NCBI GenBank assembly: GCA_950054485.1
Contig: CATLPD010000001.1
Span: 310,001-374,000, forward strand
Direction: 5' to 3'
DNA: 64,000 bases
DNA from: an uncultured Alphaproteobacteria bacterium
Lineage (GTDB): Bacteria; Pseudomonadota; Alphaproteobacteria; Micavibrionales; CSBR16-224
Part shown: one piece after another, positions 29,962 to 39,166 of the stretch
How the letters are laid out: each line of letters starts with the position of its first letter
Numbering within the stretch: position 1 is the stretch's first letter
Notes under the pieces: model-generated
What the model saw: the letters and a program-made list of their open reading frames with translations, nothing else
The model's database searches: none
What the model was told of the DNA's origin: nothing
Position numbers and translations under genes: made by a program

Positions 29962-31026
29962 ATGAGAAAAGAACATCTGGGCATCGTTGAAGGCTATTTC
30001 GGCACACCATGGACATGGACAGCGCGGAAAAAAGTTGTCAGCGCCTTATCTGAAAAGGGATATGGGTTTTTTATTTATGCGCCCAAGGCTGACCAACATC
30101 TCCGCAAAAAATGGGATAAACCCTATCCTGCCAAAAAACAGCGCGAATTACAGGGTTTTGTCGGCCATTGCAAAAAACACGGCGTGCAGCCCGGCATCGG
30201 CCTCAGCCCATATGAAGCCTATATGGACTTTAATGAGGATAAGAAAAAGGCCTTGAAGGCACGCATCGATATGTTCAATAAAATGGGCATCGAGCGCCTT
30301 GCGATTTTATTTGATGATATGAAAGGTGATTTACCCGATCTTGCCGCCCGTCAGGCCGAAATCATGGATTTTGTGCGCCAGCATTCCACGGCGGAAAATA
30401 TCATGATGTGTCCCAGTTATTATTCGGACGACCCGATCCTGGATAAGGTTTTCGGTGCGCGTTCCGACAATTATCTTGAAGATCTGGGTAAATTGCTGGA
30501 CCCCGCTATTGATATTTTTTGGACGGGTGAAAAAGTCTGCTCGGCATCATATTCCCCGACCCATCTGAAAGTGACGGCAAAAAAGCTAGGGCGTAAACCC
30601 TTTATCTGGGATAATTACCCCGTCAATGATGGCCCGAAAATGTCAAATTTTCTGCACATCAAGGCCTTTAACAATTCCGCCGCCGCTCTGGAGAAATATG
30701 CCAATGGTCATGCCGTTAATCCCGCGTTGCAGCCCATTCTGACCTTGATTCCGGCTCTGACGCTCAGCGATTTCTACGAGGCCGATACAGATACACAAAA
30801 GGCCTTTAAAAGGGCTGTTTCGGATATTGTTGATAATAACGCCCTGTCCAAACTGATTATACGGGACAAGGACATCTTTCAGGATGGCGGACTGTCAAGC
30901 CTGACAAAAGCCGAAAAAGCAAAATTGCGCGCGGAATATGCGGCATTCAATAACCCGGCCGCCCGTGAAATCCTGAAATGGCTGGATGGTAAATACCAGC
31001 AAGGACCCGAGGTTCTCACTCAATAA
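29962..31026 (+). CDS. GH84-type beta-N-acetylglucosaminidase (O-GlcNAcase/hyaluronidase-like)
   Basis: IVEGYFGTPWTWTARKK, FFIYAPKADQHLRKKWDKPYP, LAILFDDMKGDLP (DD pair), IFWTGEKVCS, FIWDNYPVND. Confidence 0.88.
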   Translation: MRKEHLGIVEGYFGTPWTWTARKKVVSALSEKGYGFFIYAPKADQHLRKKWDKPYPAKKQRELQGFVGHCKKHGVQPGIGLSPYEAYMDFNEDKKKALKARIDMFNKMGIERLAILFDDMKGDLPDLAARQAEIMDFVRQHSTAENIMMCPSYYSDDPILDKVFGARSDNYLEDLGKLLDPAIDIFWTGEKVCSASYSPTHLKVTAKKLGRKPFIWDNYPVNDGPKMSNFLHIKAFNNSAAALEKYANGHAVNPALQPILTLIPALTLSDFYEADTDTQKAFKRAVSDIVDNNALSKLIIRDKDIFQDGGLSSLTKAEKAKLRAEYAAFNNPAAREILKWLDGKYQQGPEVLTQ

Positions 31027-31093
31027 ACTTGCCGAATCCCCGATCGCGAATTATCTTGCAGGGGATTGATAACCCTGAAACGTAGAATTGGAC

Positions 31094-31717
31094 ATGAAAC
31101 AAATGAAACGATTTTTAGCCGTACTTGTTATAGGCTTTTCCATGGTTGCCGGTGCTGCTTTTGCCGCTGTCGACCAAAGTGATGTTCAAAAGATTGAGAA
31201 ATATCTGCAGTCTATCCGCACCTTAAAGGCTGATTTCACGCAGACCGCTTATGACGGATCACAAGTGACAGGCACGTTCTTTTTAAACCGACCCGGCCGC
31301 CTGCGTTTCGAATATAACGAGGTTGATGATTTCATCGTCGCGGACGGACAGTTTATTTATTATTACGATTCTGAAATGAAACAGCAGTCCAATACGCAGA
31401 TCAGCAATTCACTGGCCGATTTTCTGCTGCGTCCCGAAATCAAGCTGGGCGGTGATATCAAGGTTGTTGAAACCCGCCGTGTTAACGGACTTTTGGATAC
31501 AACGCTTGTCATGGCAGACGAGCCCAGTGCGGGCAGCCTCACCCTCGGTTTTGTTGATCTGGGCCGTGGGCGATTACAGCTAAAGCGCTGGACAGTCACA
31601 GATTCGCAAAACCTGACGACATCTGTTGTTTTAAAGAACATCAAAACAGGCGAACGGTTCGACAAGAATCTATTTTATTACATCGATCCGGAGCGCCTCC
31701 GTCCCCAGTATAACTAG
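31094..31717 (+). CDS. lolA: Outer-membrane lipoprotein carrier protein LolA
   Basis: Signal peptide; QSIRTLKADFTQTAYDGSQVTGTFFLNRPGRLRFEYN. Confidence 0.92.
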   Translation: MKQMKRFLAVLVIGFSMVAGAAFAAVDQSDVQKIEKYLQSIRTLKADFTQTAYDGSQVTGTFFLNRPGRLRFEYNEVDDFIVADGQFIYYYDSEMKQQSNTQISNSLADFLLRPEIKLGGDIKVVETRRVNGLLDTTLVMADEPSAGSLTLGFVDLGRGRLQLKRWTVTDSQNLTTSVVLKNIKTGERFDKNLFYYIDPERLRPQYN

Positions 31718-31746
31718 AAAAATCGGTTGCTGATATTAACCGTTTC

Positions 31747-31775
31747 TTGACAAAATTATGTCAATATCTTATACT
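31747..31775 (+). promoter_or_regulatory. Sigma70-like promoter TTGACA-17-TATACT with embedded palindrome TTGACA-N6-TGTCAA
   Basis: TTGACA 31747-31752, TATACT 31770-31775; inverted repeat 31747-31764. Confidence 0.75.
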
Positions 31776-31809
31776 ATATAAGAACGTCAAATAAGTTTAG
31801 GGCACTGAA

Positions 31810-33294
31810 ATGACAGAAGATAAAAATCCAGATCAGAATCTTGTAGACCAACCGGAACAAACACAAAACCCGTCCAAAGATGATGCGGTTAAAACGGATG
31901 TTTCCGAGGATTCCCACAAAAAGAAAAAATGGGAAGATGAAGAGGTGCTTGAAACATCTGCCGATCCGTCTGACGAGCCTGTTGAGCTGACCAGTGGAAT
32001 TTATCACCAGATGCTGAGATTACTGCAGGAAATGGAAGAAGAGAAAAAGAAAAATGAAGAAGAACAAAATAAGAAAAGACTGGCCGACTGGCAAAAACAA
32101 TTAGAAGATATGCAAAAAGAGGCCGAAGAACGTGCGCAAGGATTGTCTTCGGCGCAACAGCAGATTCTGGGTTTTGTTCGGGGCCGCCGCGGTGAAGACG
32201 TTTTTCAAGGCGGTGAAAATGCTTATAAAGTGACTCTGTTTGAAGAATTGAACCAGTCGGGCTTTTTTGAGCGCCTTAAAAGCGGCGGTCGTGAAATTGA
32301 AATCGACGATAAAACTGGCGCGATGAAAATTCATTATGCCGATGGCGGGCATATGAAAATCTGCCAAAACGAACAGGGTAAACTTACCATCAGCCTGCAC
32401 GGCACAAAAATGGATGATCAAAAGGCACACGACAATGTCTTTATGCAACGCATGTGCGGTTCAGGCTCCTTGACGATTAAAGGCCCAAAGAAAGGGGCGC
32501 GCCTTCTGTGGAAAGCTGCGCAGGAACAAGGTTTGGTAACGAACGATCATACAAAAGGCGCCTTTAAACCTTCAAATGGTGATGTTGCTTGGGCCAATAG
32601 CCTTAAAAAGCAACGCAACGACATAAGCGAGCAACAGCAAAAAATGGCAGATGATGGTATGCTGGATCTGGCATCCATGTCACAGCAAAAATTTCAAGGC
32701 GTTCAAATCGATGCGATGCAGGGTAAAATTCCACACGAGGAATTTATGCAAACAGTGCACTCATTCGGACGCCTGCAAAACTTGATTGGCTATGACTTGG
32801 ACCACGATGGTCAGGTGAAATATATGGGCACCGATTTGTCCGAAGATGACATCAAGGAAATTAGGGAAGATCTGGAGCACGATTTTTCGCCTGAAATGAT
32901 GGAAAACATCATTGATGATCTGAACCAAGATCAAAAAGAGCTTAAGTCTCTATTGATGCCGGCCACCCTTGAACAACAAGAATTGCAACTCAACGCAATG
33001 GAGAAATCCAAAAAAGGCTGGCGCGGCGTCGTGATGAAGGTTCTGGCAAACAAAGAGGCGAAAGAAAATTTCGAACAGCAAAAAGAAGGTTTGCGTGCTG
33101 CAATCGAAGACAGCCGCAGCCGCTTTATGCGCAAAAGCCATGATTTGGATCAAGATCAGTCCCCATCAAATTCTGCTGACAAGCTAAAAGATATGGGCAG
33201 CGCTTTCGGAGCAACACCTGCGGAACAAGAGAAGCCGGCGGCCAGAAAACTGCCCGCATTTATTGGTCATTCCGCAAAGCCAAATAAACCATAA
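31810..33294 (+). CDS. Hypothetical 494-aa charged/coiled-coil protein with EF-hand-like motif
   Basis: EMEEEKKKNEEEQNKKRLADWQKQLEDMQKEAEERAQG coiled coil; DLDHDGQVKYMG acidic loop. Confidence 0.75.
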   Translation: MTEDKNPDQNLVDQPEQTQNPSKDDAVKTDVSEDSHKKKKWEDEEVLETSADPSDEPVELTSGIYHQMLRLLQEMEEEKKKNEEEQNKKRLADWQKQLEDMQKEAEERAQGLSSAQQQILGFVRGRRGEDVFQGGENAYKVTLFEELNQSGFFERLKSGGREIEIDDKTGAMKIHYADGGHMKICQNEQGKLTISLHGTKMDDQKAHDNVFMQRMCGSGSLTIKGPKKGARLLWKAAQEQGLVTNDHTKGAFKPSNGDVAWANSLKKQRNDISEQQQKMADDGMLDLASMSQQKFQGVQIDAMQGKIPHEEFMQTVHSFGRLQNLIGYDLDHDGQVKYMGTDLSEDDIKEIREDLEHDFSPEMMENIIDDLNQDQKELKSLLMPATLEQQELQLNAMEKSKKGWRGVVMKVLANKEAKENFEQQKEGLRAAIEDSRSRFMRKSHDLDQDQSPSNSADKLKDMGSAFGATPAEQEKPAARKLPAFIGHSAKPNKP

Positions 33295-33333
33295 TCCGTT
33301 GACTTTCAAACATATACGGCATAGGGTGCGGGC

Positions 33334-34044
33334 ATGAACCAAATGCCCGTACAGAATGTCATTTGCCGCATTAAATCGCGCGAAATTTTCACTGACCGCA
33401 TTTTTGCCTTAAGGGTTAAGGCGAAAGACGGGTGCATTTTTGACCATGCGCCAGGCCAATATGCCATTATATCGTTGCCATCTGACGACAGCCATGATCC
33501 GCGCCCCTATTCAATCGCCAGCATGCCCGACACGAACGAGTTGGTCTTTCACATTAAAGATGTCGGCCGGGGCCTCAGCCACGCCCTGATGAATGCGCCC
33601 GAAGGAACCGAAGTGGCGCTGGAATATCCCCTTGGCAGTGCTGTATACCGCCCAAAAAAGAGCCCCATCATAGCAATCGGCGGCGGTCTGGGACTGGCCC
33701 CGATATTGCCTATTATTCGCACGGCACTGAAAGATGATCCGTCACACGATGTTTTTCTTTATCACGGGGCTGCGAAAGAATCAGATCTGTATCTGGATGA
33801 AAAACTAAAATCAATGTGCAAAACCTATCCCCATCTTGAATATAAAGGTGTTATAGAGGATATTGACGGAACCGTTGGCGCTATAGCCGCCGCGGCGCAT
33901 GATGATCTATCAAATTTCAACGCCTATCTATCCGGTGCGCCCGCCATGGTTATTGCCTGTTTCAAAGCACTGGAAGAAAAAGGCCTTGATATCAAAAATA
34001 CCATCAGCGATGCCCTATCGGGCGAGATTAAGGATTTTGTTTAA
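33334..34044 (+). CDS. FAD/NAD(P)-binding ferredoxin-reductase-like protein
   Basis: HAPGQYAIISLPSDDSHDPRPYSIAS, IIAIGGGLGLAPILPIIRTAL. Confidence 0.85.
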   Translation: MNQMPVQNVICRIKSREIFTDRIFALRVKAKDGCIFDHAPGQYAIISLPSDDSHDPRPYSIASMPDTNELVFHIKDVGRGLSHALMNAPEGTEVALEYPLGSAVYRPKKSPIIAIGGGLGLAPILPIIRTALKDDPSHDVFLYHGAAKESDLYLDEKLKSMCKTYPHLEYKGVIEDIDGTVGAIAAAAHDDLSNFNAYLSGAPAMVIACFKALEEKGLDIKNTISDALSGEIKDFV

Positions 34045-34070
34045 GTCGCAAACAGGCTATATTAAAGGCC

Positions 34071-34664
34071 ATGTTAGGACCCGATTTCGAAAATATCGTC
34101 AGATTACTTTCCCGCATGCCGGGGATCGGCAGCCGTTCGGCCCGCCGCATTGTCCTGCACATGCTGGATAATAAAGACAATATGATGCTGCCGCTGGCAG
34201 AATCCCTGCAAAAAGCCGCCATTGACATTCAAAACTGTCAGGATTGCCATACACTTGATACATCATCCCCCTGCCATATCTGCGCCGCAATGACGCGTGA
34301 CCGCAGTCTTTTATGTATCGTTGAAAACGTCGCTGATCTGTGGGCCCTTGAACGTACAGGTAGCTATAAGGGTTTATATCACGTTCTGGGCGGTACATTA
34401 TCAGCCCTTGACGGGGTCAGCCCCGATGATTTGCACATTCCGCATCTGATAACCCGTCTGGATGAATTACAGACGCAGGAATTGATTATCGCCCTAAACG
34501 CCACAGTCGAGGGGCAAACAACAGCCCATTACATCACAGACTGCGTCAAGGGCCGCGATATTAAAATCACGCGTCTGGCGCGTGGTGTGCCTATCGGCAG
34601 TGCCCTTGATTATCTGGATGACAATACACTTGTCACCGCCCTTGATTCCCGTTCCGCAATGTAA
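34071..34664 (+). CDS. recR: Recombination protein RecR
   Basis: LLSRMPGIGSRSARRIVLHML, Cys4 zinc motif, YKGLYHVLGGTLSALDG. Confidence 0.96.
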   Translation: MLGPDFENIVRLLSRMPGIGSRSARRIVLHMLDNKDNMMLPLAESLQKAAIDIQNCQDCHTLDTSSPCHICAAMTRDRSLLCIVENVADLWALERTGSYKGLYHVLGGTLSALDGVSPDDLHIPHLITRLDELQTQELIIALNATVEGQTTAHYITDCVKGRDIKITRLARGVPIGSALDYLDDNTLVTALDSRSAM

Positions 34665-34673
34665 GGAGAAACC

Positions 34674-35504
34674 ATGCAGGACCTACAAAAGAAAATCGAA
34701 CAGATCTGGGACAACCGCGATAACTTGAACGATCTGGATGTTTTTGAGGATGCCAAAACCCATGTGAACGAAGTTCTAAGCCTTTTGGATAGTGGAAAAT
34801 TACGGGTGGCCGAGCCCAAAAATAGTGGCTGGCACGTCAATGAATGGGCGAAAAAAGCAGCCCTGATGTCCTTTCGTCTGAATGATAATGAAATTATTCC
34901 GCATGGCCCCGGGGCCAAAGGCGTCTGGTATGACAAGGTTCCGTCAAAATTTGACGGCTGGGATCGTGAAGATTTTAAAAAGGCGGCCATACGCGCCATC
35001 CCGCCGGCGGCAGCGCGTAAAGGATCATACATCGGTAAAAACGTCATTCTGATGCCCTCGATGGTCAATATCGGCGCATATGTCGATGACGGCACAATGG
35101 TCGATACATGGGCTACAATCGGCAGCTGTGCCCAGATTGGCAAGAACTGTCACATATCCGGCGGCGCCGGCATCGGCGGCGTTATGGAGCCCCTTCAGGC
35201 CGCACCCGTCATTATCGAAGACAATTGTTTTATCGGCGCGCGTAGTGAAGTCGCCGAAGGCGTAATCGTACGCGAAGGATCAGTTTTATCAATGGGCGTT
35301 TTTATCGGTGCATCAACCCGTATTATTGACCGCGAAACAGGTGACGTCCTGTATGGCGAGGTACCGCCCTATTCCGTTATCGTCCCCGGCAGCATGCCTG
35401 GCAAATCAGGTGGGCCGAACCTTTATTGCGCAGTCATCGTCAAAAAAGTTGATGAAAAAACGCGTTCCAAAACAGGCATCAACGAATTACTGCGCGGAGT
35501 ATAA
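34674..35504 (+). CDS. dapD: 2,3,4,5-tetrahydropyridine-2,6-dicarboxylate N-succinyltransferase
   Basis: [48 protein letters not shown]. Confidence 0.97.
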   Translation: MQDLQKKIEQIWDNRDNLNDLDVFEDAKTHVNEVLSLLDSGKLRVAEPKNSGWHVNEWAKKAALMSFRLNDNEIIPHGPGAKGVWYDKVPSKFDGWDREDFKKAAIRAIPPAAARKGSYIGKNVILMPSMVNIGAYVDDGTMVDTWATIGSCAQIGKNCHISGGAGIGGVMEPLQAAPVIIEDNCFIGARSEVAEGVIVREGSVLSMGVFIGASTRIIDRETGDVLYGEVPPYSVIVPGSMPGKSGGPNLYCAVIVKKVDEKTRSKTGINELLRGV

Positions 35505-35508
35505 CCCC

Positions 35509-36654
35509 ATGAGCGAAACCGCCCTGAAACTGGCACAGGATTTGATCCGCTGCCCCAGTGTGACCCCGAAAACCGAAGGCGTCTATGATGTTTTGAAATC
35601 AGCGCTGGAGCCGATGGGCTTTGACTGCCATGTCCTGACATTTAAAGGGTTTGAAGGCGCCGAAATTACAAATCTTTTTGCGCGTAAGGGTACAGGAGCA
35701 CCCCATTTCTGTTTCGCGGGACACGTCGATGTTGTGCCTGTCGGGGATGATGCGGCGTGGACATCGCCGCCCTTTGCTGCGGAAATCAAAGATGATCGCC
35801 TTTACGGGCGCGGCACATCGGATATGAAGGGGGCTGTTGCCGCTTTTATTGCGGCCGTGCAGGATTTTCTGAATCAAAATGCCGAATTTGACGGCTCGAT
35901 AAGCTTGCTGATCGCCGGTGATGAGGAGGGTACAGGCGCTGTCGGTACGAAAGACACCCTGAAATGGCTGGAGGCACGGGACGAAATTCCCGATATGTGT
36001 CTGGTCGGCGAACCCACAAATCCAAACCTTCTGGGTGAAATGATAAAAATCGGCCGCCGCGGCAGCATTACAGGCCGCCTGAAAGTTACCGGAACGCAGG
36101 GCCACGCGGCATATCCGCATCTGGCAGATAACCCCGTTCCCAAGATGATTGATTTACTGGGCGCCATGAAATCGATTGAATTTGATCAAGGGTCCGAGTT
36201 TTTTCAGGCCACCAACCTTGAAATCGTATCGGTTGATGTCGGCAATACTGCCGATAATGTTATTCCGGCACACGCAAGTGCGCTGTTTAACGTCCGCTTT
36301 AACGATTTGCATTCCAGTCAGGATATTATCGAGGCGATTGACGCCGCACTAAAACCTTTAAAACATCCCCATTCGATTGCCTGGCACTGCAGCGGCGAAA
36401 GCTTTCTGACCCAGCCCGGTTTTTTATCCGACACCGTATCAAAGGCCGTTGCCGAAGCAACAGGCCGTACGCCTGATCTGACCACAACAGGCGGCACATC
36501 AGATGCCCGCTTTATCAGCCAATATTGTCCCGTTGTGGAATTTGGTGGCGTGGGCCAGACCATGCACAAGGTTGATGAAAATATTTTACTGGATGACCTT
36601 GATGCCCTGACTGACATCTATGGTCATATCCTGAAAACCATCTTCAATTCATAA
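35509..36654 (+). CDS. dapE: Succinyl-diaminopimelate desuccinylase
   Basis: FAGHVDVVPVGDDAAWTSPPFAAEIKDDRLYGRGTSDMKGAVAAF; start MSETALKLAQDL. Confidence 0.96.
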   Translation: MSETALKLAQDLIRCPSVTPKTEGVYDVLKSALEPMGFDCHVLTFKGFEGAEITNLFARKGTGAPHFCFAGHVDVVPVGDDAAWTSPPFAAEIKDDRLYGRGTSDMKGAVAAFIAAVQDFLNQNAEFDGSISLLIAGDEEGTGAVGTKDTLKWLEARDEIPDMCLVGEPTNPNLLGEMIKIGRRGSITGRLKVTGTQGHAAYPHLADNPVPKMIDLLGAMKSIEFDQGSEFFQATNLEIVSVDVGNTADNVIPAHASALFNVRFNDLHSSQDIIEAIDAALKPLKHPHSIAWHCSGESFLTQPGFLSDTVSKAVAEATGRTPDLTTTGGTSDARFISQYCPVVEFGGVGQTMHKVDENILLDDLDALTDIYGHILKTIFNS

Positions 36655-36673
36655 AAATCCTGCATAAAAAAAA

Positions 36674-36698
36674 CAGCCCCGTCCAAAGGACAGGGCTG
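36674..36698. terminator. Terminator hairpin between convergent dapE and prepilin gene
   Basis: CAGCCCCGTCC-AAA-GGACAGGGCTG; on the minus strand it is followed by a T run. Confidence 0.75.
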
Positions 36699-36720
36699 CT
36701 TTGCAATTATATGTTTGCGA

Positions 36721-37488
36721 TTAGTTGTTCATTGTGAACGCCAGACCGCAATCTTTGTTTGCAGATGTTTCGTTATAGCTGTTACCTGCTGGACCACCCT
36801 GGTGGCAGCTAGCGGGCAAGCCATAAGCTTTCAAAGAACCTGATGTTGACAGACCGTCATCCATCTTACGATCGATCTGGGCTGCACGTAGGGGGGACAG
36901 AACCTGAACACCTGGTGTGGCGTTCGGAACCTGTGTAACCTGCTGAACCAGAACAAAGTTGTTTCCGATCGGCTGGGTTGTACCCCATGTACCGGCTGTA
37001 GCAGCACCTGTACCGTACGCAACGATAAAGCCGCCACCGATGCTGGCTGATGGGTGTGTTTCACCCCATGCAGGCGTACCACCTGTCATGGCCGCTTCGG
37101 TCACGCCGGAAATCATGTTGGCTTTTGCCAGGTGCAGCCAGAACTTTGTGGGCTCCGTGCCAACAGCGTTCTGTGTCGCTGTCATACCTGTCGAGTTTGA
37201 ACCGATAACCTGATCACCCAATGTACCTGTTGTCGCTGTACAGTTTGCAGCACAGTTTTGCAGACGTGTTTGCGCCGCTGGCATATCGCCCGGCAATGAA
37301 CTAAAGGTATCACGGAACGTTGTAACCGCACCTTCATATCCACGCACCTGCGCAATTGTTGATGTTACACGGGCATTCTCCATCAGTTCCTGCCCTTTCA
37401 AAATACCACCGATCAAAAGACCGATGATGGTCATCACGATGGCCAATTCCACCAGCGTAAAGCCCTGTTGTGTTTTTAAATGTTTCAT
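36721..37488 (-). CDS. Type IV prepilin
   Basis: MKHLKTQQGFTLVELAIVMTIIGLLIGGILKGQELMENARV: G/FTLVE prepilin cleavage site. Confidence 0.92.
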   Translation of the reverse strand: MKHLKTQQGFTLVELAIVMTIIGLLIGGILKGQELMENARVTSTIAQVRGYEGAVTTFRDTFSSLPGDMPAAQTRLQNCAANCTATTGTLGDQVIGSNSTGMTATQNAVGTEPTKFWLHLAKANMISGVTEAAMTGGTPAWGETHPSASIGGGFIVAYGTGAATAGTWGTTQPIGNNFVLVQQVTQVPNATPGVQVLSPLRAAQIDRKMDDGLSTSGSLKAYGLPASCHQGGPAGNSYNETSANKDCGLAFTMNN

Positions 37489-37642
37489 TGTTTCTCCCTT
37501 TCATTACCTTGAATATATGTTTAGATAAATTATGAAACCCTGTAGGGTCAGAATAACCCTGCTATCATTTTGTACGATGATTCCCCCAGTATCAACAAAA
37601 AAGTGATATTTATTAATTTATAGTATTTTTATTAAAATCCAA

Positions 37643-38335
37643 TTAATTCTGCGACTGACGGTCCAGATAATTCATCATAAAATTGATTTCATTGGGATGC
37701 AGATCTTTTGCGGATCCTAAAATCACCTTTAGCAATTCGTCCGCTGCCTCGTCCTCGCCCAGATCAGCCAGAATAAAGGGGGCCATATGCAGTGTCCAGA
37801 CCGGCATTTCCGGTTTTTCCAGACGCAATTCGGCCAGTTTTTTCGCTAGCTCAAGCGCGCGGTCCGTATCTTTTTCACGATAACGGGCAAGATAAACCGC
37901 ATGAACCAGCCAGCGCCATTTTTCGCCATATGTCGAATAACCGACATCTTCCAGAAAATCAACGACCTTGGTGACATCTTCGCTATCTTGTGATGCCCCG
38001 AAATAAAAGGCGGCCAGCATCGGCACGAAATCCGATCGTGAGTCAAGGCCATAGAGCGTACGAAACCATTTGGACAGCTCGTCATAATCGTAAGCATTTA
38101 GCGGTACGACACGCCCACCCGTATCGCCCATGGTTTGCAGGGATAGTCCCGCCTGACGATAGGCAAGCTGCGCATCACCCAAAGCCGATATTTTCAGCCC
38201 GGTCGGCGTCGGCGCCGGGGGGACATTATACCAACTTGAACGCACGTCATGCGTGACGAACCATATTGCACTGATAACGATAACTGCCAGCGCAAGTGAT
38301 ATTTTACAAGATTTTGAGGCCGAGGAGAGTTTCAC
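37643..38335 (-). CDS. Membrane-anchored helical/TPR-like protein in the pilus locus
   Basis: Single N-terminal TM, repeat-like helices; adjacent to ABC permease. Confidence 0.55.
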   Translation of the reverse strand: MKLSSASKSCKISLALAVIVISAIWFVTHDVRSSWYNVPPAPTPTGLKISALGDAQLAYRQAGLSLQTMGDTGGRVVPLNAYDYDELSKWFRTLYGLDSRSDFVPMLAAFYFGASQDSEDVTKVVDFLEDVGYSTYGEKWRWLVHAVYLARYREKDTDRALELAKKLAELRLEKPEMPVWTLHMAPFILADLGEDEAADELLKVILGSAKDLHPNEINFMMNYLDRQSQN

Positions 38336-38347
38336 CCTATCCCCTTC

Positions 38348-39157
38348 TTAAAACTGTTTGCGGGAAAAATCAAAGACAGAGGCTGTAATCACCAGAAAGC
38401 TGAAACCTACTGCCTGCAAATAAATAAACCAGCTGAGGCCGATGGATTTCGCAGCATCCGATGATGCCCATCTGTCAATTTCAAATCCGCCTGTCTGGCT
38501 TGTACCGTAAACCAGCCATTCCGACTGCCCCATAAGATCAAAGCGCGGTACAATAATTGAAATAACTTCCATCAGCTTACCCAGAGCCATCATAAGGTCA
38601 TTATCAGCCGGCATACTTGATATCCCCAACAAAACCCCGATCATTCGCGCCAATGCATAAAAAGCAAAGCAAATCAGCGCCGCGCCTGCCGCACTGGGTA
38701 CCACCAGAGCGAAAAACATCGCAATCAGACTCATAAGGGCGAATTCAATAACAAGACTGTATGACCACATCATCCAACCTCCGGTATCAGGTGATGCCGT
38801 AAAGAAAATAATCAGCGCAATTAAGGCCGCCAGGACAGCCGCAATCAAGGCAAAGGCGGCAGAATGGCTTAAAATATATTGCAGACGTGTGAGTGGGCGG
38901 GTCAAAAGATATTCGACTTCTTTGGTATCAAAAGCACGGCGCACGTAAAAACAGACAAATAAAACAAGACTGATAATACCGGCCATGCGAAGGCCGCCGC
39001 CTTTATAAACCAACGCAAAATCAGGCTGTTCGGTTACAAGGGCCGATCCGAAAAAGCCGGATAGACTGGCAATAATCAGAATAATAGCAAAAAAGGTCAC
39101 GAGTATCTTGTCGCGAAGCGCTGCAAGACTGACAAATTTTATGATCGGCAAAGACAT
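38348..39157 (-). CDS. ABC-2-type transporter permease
   Basis: About six TM segments; VEYLLTRPLTRLQYILSH motif typical of ABC-2 permeases. Confidence 0.7.
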   Translation of the reverse strand: MSLPIIKFVSLAALRDKILVTFFAIILIIASLSGFFGSALVTEQPDFALVYKGGGLRMAGIISLVLFVCFYVRRAFDTKEVEYLLTRPLTRLQYILSHSAAFALIAAVLAALIALIIFFTASPDTGGWMMWSYSLVIEFALMSLIAMFFALVVPSAAGAALICFAFYALARMIGVLLGISSMPADNDLMMALGKLMEVISIIVPRFDLMGQSEWLVYGTSQTGGFEIDRWASSDAAKSIGLSWFIYLQAVGFSFLVITASVFDFSRKQF

Positions 39158-39166
39158 ACTGGAGGC

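Noticed and set aside
31035-31067. Inverted repeat AATCCCC...GGGGATT between the GH84 gene and lolA as a terminator
   Set aside because: 19-nt loop and no T tract; could be chance or a weak regulatory structure
35308-35508. N-terminal extension of the dapE ORF
   Set aside because: Overlaps dapD out of frame; DapE homology and spacing support the ATG at 35509
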